The notes under the pieces are model-generated. The model saw nothing but the letters and a program-made list of their open reading frames with translations. It made no database searches and was not told where the DNA came from. Position numbers and translations under genes: made by a program. Of a DNA stretch of 64,000 nucleotides, positions 53,401 through 63,753 are shown one piece after another. The stretch spans positions 24,929,118-24,993,117 of the forward strand of contig NC_090280.1 in NCBI RefSeq assembly GCF_037392515.1, given 5' to 3'. The stretch is from Haliotis asinina (Eukaryota; Mollusca; Gastropoda; Lepetellida; Haliotidae). Numbering within the stretch: the first letter of the stretch is position 1; each line of letters starts with the position of its first letter.

Positions 53401-56400
53401 CTTACAGGTGATACCCTCCTGAGTTTGTCACTGTTGCCTAGTCATTTCATATTAGTTTGAACCACTGGATTCTCAATATTTGTATTCTTATGTGACATAT
53501 AAATGTAATCAATTATCTCAGATCCACATCCAACTACTTTAGTTTGTCTCGCACTTTTCCCCCACTGCCTTGCCCTCCCTGCTATAAGCCCTAAATGAAG
53601 CAAGTCTAGATTTCCTGTGAATTTCCCATCTCACTGGGTCTCTTTTTCTGTTCAAACGGGAATATTTGTTTCCAGCAAAATCTTAATCAGAGACTAACCA
53701 TTAGTCAGTATGTGCACCAATGAATGAGATACACTGCAGGAAAGGGGAGACAGCTGAAAATAATGCCGTTTTTACATCACATAAGTTGTCTAACGTGATC
53801 AGTGTTCATCTGACATGATGACGTGGTTTATGCAACAAGATCAATATACAGGGAAGTTCAAATCAACAGGATGAAGCTGAGATCAGAGTGACCTTCGATA
53901 ATCTCAACGGTTGATGGTGTTGACACAGATGGTGTCCTCCAACCACAGTCTCAAAACTGGACTGACACAGTCCCAGAAAAAAGAACCATTTCATTTCATA
54001 ACTATATACCTGTAACAAAAATATATATAAAAATACAGAGTAAGATTCAAAGCATGCTAAACAGACTTTCTAATTACAGCTGCTGGTAACTATGGTAACC
54101 AATATAGTGCTGAGCTGATCACTACAAATCTAGACTATCAGTCAGGTCACCCTGACCAAATGTTCAGGCAAATGCAACATTATGACATGTATCCCTTTAC
54201 CTGGCCGCTGCTGCTGAAACGGCTCATGATCTACTAACGCACGTTAAGGGATAAACTGGGATAACATGCCATGTGTCAAGCAAACTTAGTGAGCCTGGTG
54301 GTTGTCGAGTTTCAAAACTCTCACGTAGTAAAAGACCTTATCCATAAAGGTTGTTCAATACTGAACTACAAACTAAGTAGTAGTAGGGGATATTCCATTT
54401 TGTGAGCATACCACTAGTCAATGTCAATGCATATGAGAAAAAGTAATATCCATACAGATGAAACATGTCCAAATTTCTCTTCATCACGTGTCTCCTCCTA
54501 GGCTTTATTAATGTCCCCTCCTTGTTTTTGAATGGTATAAGATAAACAAAGCTAACACCATAAGACGTGCTGGTAAACTCCAAGTACTACATTAAGTAAA
54601 AACCAAGAATCAGAGAAAAATTCAATAATTATTACTGGATATTTATACAAGACACATATCCCGCACTAGTGCAGGCTCAAAGCGCTGGGCAATAATACTG
54701 AAATATAAGAGCAGTTGGTGGGAATCGATTTTTGATACAGATTCTTCACAATGGCACAAGAATCAATATCGAAATGTCACACACGAAAAAAAAGAAGTTG
54801 TAATCTATAAAATTTGTCAATATCGCATGTTTTATTGACCTGTCCTTGTTGTTGAGGTGTCAAGTGGATGCCTGGAGTCTGGTTTGCTGAACAACCTCCA
54901 CATCAAACAAACCTTGGAAGATGTTGCTGGCTTCAATACTTCAGTACTTCAATGCAAGTTAGAATTGCTTTTCTGCAATGACTAACAGGATTGGGCAGTC
55001 AGGTAGACACGTCGAGTTGTGTGGATGGATGGACATGATGATGATGCAGGTGTATCCTGACTATTAGGGGACTGTGCTGAGATTCACCTGAAGTGCTGGT
55101 CGGCCATGTTTCACCGACAGTTTGTCACCCTTCGGTATGAAGAATGAAAGTAGAACTTTGTTACATGATAGCAGTGTTTGAAACAGGCCAAAACCCCAAC
55201 TAGACATCATAGCTGGTTTCCTTCAAAACTTCAAAAGGTTTCTTGCCCCAAATGAACAACCAGAACAGTCAATCCAATGAAATTATCTCAGGTTTTTGTT
55301 AAGATGAATAAATTAATGAACCTGAGAATTATATTTTGTGCTTTTTGATTCATTTCGCTGTTTTAGTAATAATATATGTCAAGCCTGTGATATGAAAGTT
55401 CAGTGTTCACACAGTAATTGTCAAGTCTAAATGTAATGCTCAATTTGAAAAACACATTTTAAGACAGAGTGGAACATTTAAAACTTTTACCAGACCATTG
55501 GGCTGGCTAGCCGTAATTGGTCAGAGGGACCTGATTCATACACAGATTATTTCATACACTGAGTAGTTTCTTAAACAACTATTTTTATTGATTGATCAGC
55601 AAAAGTCAGATCTCAGATCATGTTGGCTACAGGGGTGTCTGGTTTACCTTTTGTGTGCTTACCCTTATTTCGAGTTACTTGTTCATTCATCATTCTCATT
55701 TGAACCCAAACGGACAGTAGTGCAATATGAAGGGTACTGTCAGTTTATGAATTAAGGCCTGTCTGACCGCTGAGACAGGCAAGATTACTGACAGATGGTG
55801 TAAAGTTACAAGACCAGTGAGCTTGGTAAATTCTTCACATGGCATATTCCATACATATGAGTAAATTCACCTAACCTAACAATCTATTGTATTTTTCAAA
55901 TCAAACATTACATTCAGATTTGGTGGTTACGGTTTGAACACTGGAGCACTGCACTGACAGATATGATCACTAAAACAATAATCTCTTCGTTCAAAAAAAA
56001 TTAGTTGTTTTCTTTTGATTGTCTGGTCTGGTTAAATCCATGGAGGCCTGGTAGCATTTTGAAGTAGGCAGGCTGATGTCTTCCTGGATCTTTGGCTTAT
56101 ATCATACACTTGTGCTCTACTTTGCCAACTTTAGCACATACAGTCTTTCAAGGGATTAGCAAATCAGATTCTGTAGGTTAAAAATCAGAGAAGACTGAAT
56201 AATCTGACTGATGTGACTGGATGAAATATGAGCCAGATTTTAGTGGGTTTTTTGTATTAGTGCACATCCAGTGAATACTGACCATACTTTTCGATATTCA
56301 CTGTTGTATATTTAAACATGATGACAAGGGGTGAAACCGTCAGTTCTTACCATGGTATGGTACGTATTGTTATACAAGACCTTTGCTTTCATCCCTTTTG

Positions 56401-56660
56401 GTTCGGTATATGAGATTTGATCATAATGCAGAAAATGGACACCAGCAAGACCTAACAGAAATGCATAGATGTTGACAAAATAATTCAGTTCTTTAACACT
56501 TCTTTAAAATCTGTAAATAGGGTAATAAAATCGATGTACGTAAAGCCGAAAACACTGAATTTCTGGATTGCATTATGGTATAACAAAAACAGAAGACAAA
56601 TTACCATGGATTTATTACCGCGTTATACTGTTTCACTCTAATGACTTATAATGTATGTTT
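53401..56660. other. Intergenic, no gene seen
   Basis: AT-rich. Only a fragment at 54632-54700 (ggatatttatacaagacaca and gctcaaagcgctgggcaata) is recognisable, as a relative of the 27434-27600 element. No domain or long open frame. Confidence 0.5.
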
Positions 56661-56802
56661 ACACCCCTTTTGACAATATTCCAGAAATATCACAGCGGAG
56701 GGACACCAGAAATAGGCTCTACACATTGCACCAATGTGGGGATCGAACCTGGGTCTTCGACATGACAAGCCAATACTTTAATCATTAGGCTACCCCACCA
56801 CA
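56661..56802 (-). mobile_element. SINE family A
   Basis: Plus strand: gacaatattccagaaatatc, gggacaccagaaataggctc, ggggatcgaacctgggtcttc and cattaggctaccccacca. tRNA-like boxes clear; the 3' tail is missing. Confidence 0.85.
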
Positions 56803-57745
56803 CATGAATGTGATCATAGGTGCTTTCAAGTCTTGTGCCAACCCGCACGTCTGATTTGCTTCTTGTACTTAGCTGTACTGGATGCTAAACCCACTGATAC
56901 GGAGTTATCTTTGCTTCATGGCAAGTTCGAATAAGCAGACAGAAAGGATGCTGTGAGTAGGAGGGACACTGTGTCAGTTTTATTTATTGTTTTAAGGAAA
57001 TATCATTTAACCTAATAATTATTACATCACAGACCTGTCCAAGTCTGTTGGAAAAGGAACTGGTAGAGGTAGTCATTTTACCCATGACGATCCGGGTTAG
57101 AACTTGTCTTCTGCAACAATTGCCTGCCATCATGGCGACTATCTTCAGGCTCCCTTCTTAAAAAATTATAACATTACTATTGAAGTCAGTGGGGAAGTAT
57201 TACCTTTTCCATCAATGTGTACAGTGGGTAAGGGGGAGGTAATCTGATAAATAACTTACTTAGTTGTCTCCCTTGTCTTCATGATACACCATGCTACAAG
57301 TAAAGTAAACTTGTTACACAGGACTGATATCATGTAAAAACCAATTGTCAGGTGTAATTGGAGGAATGTATGTTTAATTAATTCATACACTATACTGTCC
57401 AATCACAGCTGAAAAGATTTCTCAATCTGTGTTTAACGTCCTCAGCAACTGTGGTTCAAATTCCAACATGATGGACTGTAAAATTTAGTGTCAAACAATG
57501 TAAAGTATTGACCTGCTGTTTTTGTTCAAGAATGTGAATGCAATATGCATGTACGTGTTTGAAAGGAGAAGTAAGCAACAACATTAAACCAAATTTACCT
57601 TCAAACTCTTTTAGAGTCTCAGAAACTAAATATACATAACAAATAAACAAAGACAAATTTGTATTACCATTAATCAAACTGAGCACTGGTTACTGATGAA
57701 ATACATTCCAAATAAACATCTTGACCAGGGGCCATCAGTGATTCA

Positions 57746-57818
<73 letters not shown>

Positions 57819-58435
57819 TGTGTGTGTGAGAGAGTGAGTGTGTGTATGGGTGCGATAGTTATGGAGAAGCATGTACAATGTGAATTAACCCTAAGATTTA
57901 TGTACTGAGTACGTGATCCCCTTGCAATGTACAAAATCAATTACCTCCATCTCCCTCCCATAATATTCAAGCATATTTTCTTATTATTACCGTACGAAAA
58001 ATTGCTGACTACTCCTAGTACATATATACAAAATTGCTACCCCACATCCCCAATCCCATCCAACCCACCCCAGCGTGACCCATTCATTATCACCCTCCCT
58101 TGCCACTAATTATGAATGGTCCCCCACAATTAAGTCAGCAAATTTTTCATCAACATTTGAAACACATTCTTGAAACAAGCAAATTCTCCATCAACATTTG
58201 AAACACCTTCACAAAATCTGCGAATCTTTCATGAACATTTCAAATACATCAGCAAATATTGTATCAACATTGGAACAAAATGTCAAATCAGCAATTTCCT
58301 CAAAAACAAGCAAAATCATCTTTGAAATCATCTAATCAATGATAAAAGCTATAACTGTAACGAAATATCCTACTACATGTACCTCAATCAACAGCACAAA
58401 ACACTGACCAATGAAACATTCCATTGACAGTTCGT
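56803..58435. other. Intergenic with (GT)n and degenerate repeat
   Basis: 57748-57822 is a (GT)n microsatellite. 58135-58295 holds about four degenerate units around gcaaattcttcatcaaca and tttgaaacac. No gene seen. The 3' untranslated region of the zinc-finger gene could reach into this region from the right. Confidence 0.55.
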
Positions 58436-58588
58436 GTGAGTGAGTATGGTTTTACACTGCTTTTAGCAGTATTCCAGCAACATCACATCAGGGGACACCA
58501 GAAAAGGGCTTCACAGATTGTACCTATGAGGGGAATTGAACCCAGGTATTCGGTGTGACGAGCAGATGCTCTAGCCATTGCTGATCGA
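58436..58588 (-). mobile_element. SINE family A
   Basis: Plus strand: gtgagtgagtatggttttac, gcagtattccagcaacatca, ggggaattgaacccaggta and gacgagcagatgct. It lies 380 bases beyond the zinc-finger stop on the same strand and could be transcribed in its 3' untranslated region. Confidence 0.85.
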
Positions 58589-58971
58589 GATAAAAACTAG
58601 AAATTACAGAATTATATTTTCTGGAAAATAACACTTGTAACTATATGGGATGGAACAAAATGTCGGACATACAGACCTGCAGAAAACAAAACCTGTAGGT
58701 CTGAGTGGTTTTCAGTACGTTCGGTCCTAAGGATGTGTTTATACATGTAGACATGTTGGAATCTAGATGGATGGAATGTTCCTGGAAAACATATGTCAGC
58801 AATGCAACAAACCTCACTGAAACAGTCACACTCATGATACAGAGAGTAAAGGTACATCTTATAGACATCGAGCTGACCATTTTTACACAATATCCTAACA
58901 TTTGGGAAATGAAATAAAAATATTCTCTGTGTAGCATGTATTACCCCCTTCTCCATTACATATGCCTCACA

Positions 58972-59883
58972 TCAACTGTTTGCCTGAGACAAGAGCAGCT
59001 GGGCTACGATGCCAGATTTGTTCATGATGGCTCCAGTTTCCGACTTCCGTGGAGAAGTGGTGGGTCTTGTCAATGGCTGCTTTTGCTTCTTATTGACACT
59101 AGGTGGAGTCACTTCACTAGGGGGCACTTTGCTAGGCTGTGCGTAAACTGTTGAAGTCTGAACATGTTGCTTTCGTGAGCCAGCTTTAGCAGACTTCACA
59201 AGTTCACGTAACTGAAGCATAACACTACCGAGATTGCCTTTGACCGGATTCATGTGGGCATCAGAATTTGAATCTTGTGAGCTCAGCTGACCAGAAATCT
59301 TTTGATCATCCTCGTATTCAAGGCTCAATCCATCAGCGACTGCTGTACTTGGAGCATATGACACATTTGATTTAGTATATTGGGGTTTAAACTGAGCAGG
59401 GGTTGTCACATCAGCACCTGTCAATAGACTGGAACCACTGGCTATTGCTGTTCTTGAAGCCCCAGTCCCTGCAGACACAACAGCTGATCCATCTTCAACT
59501 TTGCTTTTATCTGGTACTCCCTGTGTTTGCAACAAGGTCGTTTTCAGACCCGATGACAGCATAAACGGAACAAGCTTCCCCTCAAGATCACCTTCATCTT
59601 CGGAGTCGATGGATGTGACCTCCTGCTTGACATCTAAGACCTCAGGAATGTCCTCCTGTTCATCTTCCTCCTCACTGCACTTCCACTCCTCATGTGTACG
59701 AATATGTCGGTAATGGCTGCCGTAGTTGTTGAACTGTTTTTCACAGAATGTGCACTTGTAAGGTTTCTCCACAGTGTGGTTTCGCATGTGAACACGATAG
59801 TGACATGATGCTGTAAACGTCTTTCCGCAGATGTTCCAGGCGAATGGACAGTCACCTGTGCACTGTGAGTCAGTTGGAATATA
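58972..59883 (-). CDS. Zinc-finger segment 4 (last fingers and C-terminus)
   Basis: Reads GDCPFAWNICGKTFTASCHY (no first cysteine at the usual place) and EKPYKCTFCEKQFNNYGSHY, then an acidic stretch (EEEDEQEDIPEVLD), VKQE, which fits a sumoylation consensus, and about 200 residues of Ser/Thr/Pro-rich sequence with a basic patch (KKQKQP) to a stop at 58972. Its open frame starts at 59952, but the first 20 or so residues are an out-of-frame reading of the previous finger. The long intact C-terminal frame argues that this part has been under selection until recently. Confidence 0.65.
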   Translation of the reverse strand, partial: YIPTDSQCTGDCPFAWNICGKTFTASCHYRVHMRNHTVEKPYKCTFCEKQFNNYGSHYRHIRTHEEWKCSEEEDEQEDIPEVLDVKQEVTSIDSEDEGDLEGKLVPFMLSSGLKTTLLQTQGVPDKSKVEDGSAVVSAGTGASRTAIASGSSLLTGADVTTPAQFKPQYTKSNVSYAPSTAVADGLSLEYEDDQKISGQLSSQDSNSDAHMNPVKGNLGSVMLQLRELVKSAKAGSRKQHVQTSTVYAQPSKVPPSEVTPPSVNKKQKQPLTRPTTSPRKSETGAIMNKSGIVAQLLLSQANS

Positions 59884-60388
59884 GGAAACTCTTACCACAG
59901 ATGTCACACTTAAACTTTCGTTCACCAACATGTGTGAGCTTGTGTCGTCCAAGTATTGATGACGATGAATATGCTTTGCAACACATAGAACATTTAAATG
60001 GCCGTTCCCCTGTGTATGATCGCAGGTGCTCCTTTAATGTGGTTAAAAGAGCGAAGGTTTTCCCGCACTGATCACATGCAAATGGTTTCTCTCCTGTGTG
60101 TGTCCTCATGTGTCGCTCCAACTCCGATGGCGAATAAAACGTCTTCTCACAAAGTGTACACTTATTTGGTGCCATTTGCTTATGAATGTAACGAACATGG
60201 ACAGCCTTCCGATTCTTGGAACGAAACACCAATCCACACTTCTCACAAGGGTAACTCTCTGCGACTGGCATTTACACAGAGTCTACTTTGGCCACCTGCT
60301 CCGTCAAAGCCTTCCCCGACTCCCACATGTGACAGTGCATGTGTTTGCGCAGACTCAAGGCCTGGTTGAATTGTGAAGCACAGACATA
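59884..60388 (-). CDS. Zinc-finger segment 3 (five to six fingers)
   Basis: From 60388 one frame reads CPYVCASQFNQALSLRKHMH, stops at about 60274 and resumes at ATG 60271 with YPCEKCGLVFRSKNRKAVH, NKCTLCEKTFYSPSELERH, THTGEKPFACDQCGKTFALL, TGERPFKCSMCCKAYSSS and GERKFKCDICGKSFLYSN before a stop. One finger has tyrosine in place of the last histidine (HLRSYTGE). The tandem fingers with TGEKPF linkers indicate DNA binding. Confidence 0.65.
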
Positions 60389-60399
60389 TGGACATTACT

Positions 60400-61167
60400 C
60401 TATTTCAGTGCTTGGTGCGTCTGCAAGTGGCCTAAGAGCTGGGTGGATTGTGGAAAGGTCTCTTTGCATACAGGACAACCATATGATTTGTCTGTAGGAC
60501 TGGCCTGAAGAGCATCTGCACGTTCCAAAGCCACCTTAAGAGAGAAGGACACGTTGCCTCCATTGAGGTTGTTCAACTCATGCATCTTCTTAGAGTGGGT
60601 TTTCACATGAGCAATGAGTTCTTCAGGGATTTTAAATGTATTGTAACATATCCCACACTCATACAGCAAAGGTGCTTCACACTGGGGCATGGCCACTTCC
60701 TGTTGTGGCAATCTCTTTTTAACTTTCGTCACTTGTGGCTGTTCTGTCACCACATGAAACCTGAATAATTGTTTCTGCTGTACGCCTGTCTGCTCTTGTA
60801 TCAGTGATTGCAATTTTACCACTGACTGCTGATTCACCACTTTTTCCAGTTTCAACATTGGTTGCGGTCGAATTGCTGCTTGAAGTTTCACGAATTGTTT
60901 CTGTGGTGCCAGACTTTTTAGTTTCACCTTTGGTTTCTGTTGGATCGCTGCCTGCAGTTTCACTATTGGTTGTTGTATTTCCTGAGCTTTCAGTTTTACC
61001 ATCAGCTGCTGCTGTGTTGCCACTTGAAGTTTCACCATTTGTTCCTGTGTTGCCAGAGTTTGACGTGGTGCCAAAGTTTTCAGTTTCACCGTTGGTTGCT
61101 GTTGGGTTGCTGCTCGAAATTGAAGCTCTTTCCTCTCTGTTGATTCTTTTTCCGGGTACAAGATCAT
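60400..61167 (-). CDS. Zinc-finger segment 2 (repeat linker and two fingers)
   Basis: Starts at ATG 61167, twelve bases after a stop. Residues 1-150 are about twelve diverged repeats of a 12-13 residue unit ending QQPxVKLQ or similar. They are followed by a basic patch (KVKKR), then YECGICYNTFKIPEELIAH and YGCPVCKETFPQSTQLLGH fingers and a stop. The upstream repeat is also open in the next frame as a Thr/Ser/Gly-rich sequence that is in frame with segment 1, so which frame is translated is uncertain. Confidence 0.55.
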   Translation of the reverse strand: MILYPEKESTERKELQFRAATQQQPTVKLKTLAPRQTLATQEQMVKLQVATQQQLMVKLKAQEIQQPIVKLQAAIQQKPKVKLKSLAPQKQFVKLQAAIRPQPMLKLEKVVNQQSVVKLQSLIQEQTGVQQKQLFRFHVVTEQPQVTKVKKRLPQQEVAMPQCEAPLLYECGICYNTFKIPEELIAHVKTHSKKMHELNNLNGGNVSFSLKVALERADALQASPTDKSYGCPVCKETFPQSTQLLGHLQTHQALK

Positions 61168-61219
61168 GCCTATATCTTACTGTTTTTCTCAAATCAATAT
61201 CAAGGTCATTGTGTATATT

Positions 61220-61785
61220 TTAATGCATTAGTATCTGGGTATGCCCAGAAACCTCATCGACTATCATACTTTCACATGTGTCGGTTTCTGTTCTCATTCG
61301 TTCTCTTAGAGTCACAAGGTGTTTCTTCTGAACATGTCTCTTGAAATCCAGAATGTCAACAAATAAAGAATAACAAACACACTTGTAAACTGTAACATCA
61401 TTTTCATTGAAATACAGTTTGGCGACTATGTTGGAATGAAAATGCTTCAGGTGCCATCTCTCCATATGTCTCATGAAACACATATTGCTTGGGAACGTGA
61501 TGCTACAGATCTTACAGCGGAACAAGGATGTACAGCAATCATTTGGGGAATCCACATCTTGGTGGAGGCTAATGTGAGCACTGAGATTATCCTCCCCTAA
61601 AACATGAACGCCACAGACATTACACAGGTGGAAGTCCAGACGGAGCTCTTTCATGCATACAACCTGGTTATGTTCTTTGATGTGATCCCTGAACATGGAA
61701 AATGATGAAAAAGATTTAGGGCAGTTCAAACCAGGGAACCCTTTAATTTCCAGCAAGTCTGGGTCATTCTCAACGCCAACTGCTA
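61220..61785 (-). CDS. Zinc-finger segment 1 (N-terminal fingers)
   Basis: Fingers FHLCNVCGVHVLGEDNLSAH and FRCKICSITFPSNMCFMRH are complete C2H2. LNCPKSFSSFSMFRDHIKEH lacks its first cysteine, and YKCVCYSLFVDILDFKRHV has one residue too few between cysteines. The frame extends upstream to 61846, but 61779-61846 is LINE-derived, so I start the segment near the acceptor-like ccctttagcag at about 61786. Ends at a TAA, after which the same frame stays open for a further 166 codons. Confidence 0.6.
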
Positions 61786-62104
61786 AAGGGATGATGTAAA
61801 TCCAGCTAGGGTCTATGCAGGTAGCAAAAGTAATGTAACTTCCCACAGACCCTAGTATGGTGATCTACCTTCAGTTGTTGGCGACAAATAGCCCATTATT
61901 ATATTGCATTGTCCAAACAAATAGTTGTCTACTAAAGATATTTGCTTGCTAGTTTTAAATAATAATTTAATCAATTGATACTCTAGTGCTTTTACTGCAG
62001 GGTTTTAGATGTTATAAATATGTATTTCAAATTTAGCACCAGTTTAACCATGTTATGGCTGAAATATTGCCGATGTGTCTTTAAACTTTAACTCATTCAC
62101 TCAC
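61779..62104 (+). mobile_element. Truncated LINE copy, tail to tail with the next
   Basis: 61779-61904 matches the reverse complement of about 62502-62620, including gggatgatgtaaatccagct and gtatggtgatctaccttc. 62040-62104 matches the LINE 3' end (gctgaaatattgccgatgtg, then actcattcactcac). It is therefore a plus-strand 3' fragment of the LINE that follows, with an internal gap. It reaches into the 5' edge of the zinc-finger frame. Confidence 0.75.
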
Positions 62105-62878
62105 CCGTCCAGAGTCTATAGGTGAACATGGAGACCGTATACGACTTCCAATAATGTCCAACGCATGTTAAGTGGGATTAAGATCAGGTGCAGGCCAGCC
62201 CATATGTGTGATATTGTTGATCTAAACAACATCATTAATAACTCGTCCTCGCGTACTATCGTCCATGGACGGGCTTCTTGTGTCAAAGGAGTGAGTGAGT
62301 GAGTTAACATTTAACGTCACATCGGCAATATCTCAGCCATACCGTGACGGGACGAAATGGAATATATGTGTAATATAAAACACCTGTCAACAAAGGACAG
62401 TAAAACACTAGAATATCACTGACATGAATATAAAACCAGCATGAAAAACTAAAACATTGTAATTAAAGAAGACAATACATTATAAAACAAGGGCTATAGA
62501 TCGCCGACAACAGAAGGTAGATCACCATACTAGGGACCATGGGGACTTACAGTACCTTTGCTACCTGCATGGACCCTAGTTGGATTTACACCATCCCTTC
62601 AGCTGCTGGCGAGTGTACGAAATGCTAGCCAAATTTAAAATGACAAGAATACTACGATTAAAACCCTGGTAAACTTAAATTTACATCGAATGTTTTTGCA
62701 CTTACGTACCCTCTCAGGAGGACAATAATTTTACAATACTTCAACCCTCTTTGACGGTACAGCCACTAACAATACAAATTACTAATCTAAGCTACCAATG
62801 ATTTAAAATACATCTATTTACAGAACATATTACTCACAATTCAACCAAAAAATCAATTTCTTTTAAAAAAACCAATAA

Positions 62879-63121
62879 CTAAATGAGAATCAACAGTGGT
62901 AAAAAGGTCCTTGATGCTTCTGACATTGAAATATCTACCCCTTGTGATGGAGAATTCAACACAGTCAAGCAGAATATGCTTGACAGCGCCGTGACTCTCT
63001 CATCACAAGGGATACAAAATGGAGGATCCTCACCTTTTAACAGGTAGTTATGGGTAAATCTTGTATGGCCAATACGACATTGTCGTAGTATGACCTCTTG
63101 AAATCTGGACTGACAACCCAA
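62879..63121 (-). pseudogene. LINE C-terminal Cys-motif region
   Basis: Encodes ILRQCRIGHTRFTHNYLLKG and EDPPFCIPCDERV, the conserved LRxGHTRxTHxYLL and CxxC region that follows RNase H in these elements, then drifts out of frame before the expected HILxxC. Shows further decay of the copy. Confidence 0.75.
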
Positions 63122-63237
63122 GTGGGTATAACAATGTAAGGTTTTATTTCATGTAATATATTGATACCCACTTGGGTGTCCCACTTCTTCTGCATCAGAT
63201 CATGGATATAAGATCTAACGAGGGCTTTGTGATCAGA

Positions 63238-63753
63238 CTATGGAATAAGAAGTGGTGTCACAGATTTGGTGAGTGCTGCGTTTGCAGCAAGATCGGCCAT
63301 CACATTCCCAGAAATACCTACGTGACTGGGTAACCAACAAAAGACGATGTCGTATTTACCAGTAGCAAGATCATTATACAGTTCAATAATTTCTATTAAA
63401 AGTGGATGTTTACAAGAAATATTTTTAATAGTCTGAAGGCAAGAAAGAGAGTCGGAATATATTATATACTGTTTACGTGTCGGGTGTCTTTGAATATATT
63501 TAAGAGCTGTTAATATGGCGTTCGCTTCTGCTGTAAAAATAGAACTATTGTCTGGTAATGTAGAAGATATTGTTCTGGATCTAATGACAGTAGCACAAGC
63601 GACTGCGCCACCGTCCTTAGACCCATCTGTAAATAAGGATTTGTAATTGTTATATGTATGTTTCAATTGATTATATTCTTGTTTGTACTGTAACTCATTC
63701 GTTTCTGATTTTGTAAGTTTAATTAATGTTAGATCAACCTGTGGTTTAACCAA
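63238..63753 (-). CDS. LINE RNase H domain
   Basis: The frame holds LFTDGSKDGG (first Asp), FTAEANAILTALKY (Glu), IIYSDSLSCLQTIKN (second Asp) and WLPSHVGISGNVMADLAA (last His/Asp), the full catalytic set of RNase H in I-type non-LTR elements. It ends at a stop near 63238, after which the C-terminal part continues in another frame, so this copy is at least once broken. RNase H degrades the RNA template during target-primed reverse transcription. Confidence 0.88.
   Translation of the reverse strand: MVKPQVDLTLIKLTKSETNELQYKQEYNQLKHTYNNYKSLFTDGSKDGGAVACATVIRSRTISSTLPDNSSIFTAEANAILTALKYIQRHPTRKQYIIYSDSLSCLQTIKNISCKHPLLIEIIELYNDLATGKYDIVFCWLPSHVGISGNVMADLAANAALTKSVTPLLIP

Larger units (their letters stand above)
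58972..61785 (-). pseudogene. C2H2 zinc-finger gene with several frame breaks
   Basis: One unspliced-looking minus-strand region codes in order for three to four fingers, a repeat-rich linker, two fingers, another finger, four to five linked fingers (TGEKPF-type linkers) and an acidic then low-complexity C-terminus. It switches frame at least three times and has in-frame stops at 61220, 60398, about 60274 and 59905. The breaks fall inside fingers without room for introns, so they look like mutations or assembly indels, not splicing. A functional relative would be a nuclear DNA-binding regulator. Separate entries describe the open segments. If RNA data show intact reads, this becomes a normal gene. 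Confidence 0.7.

Noticed and set aside
60804..61223. Val/Leu/Ser-rich plus-strand frame opposite the zinc-finger linker
   Set aside because: Antisense shadow of the in-frame repeat; the zinc-finger strand has recognisable domains.
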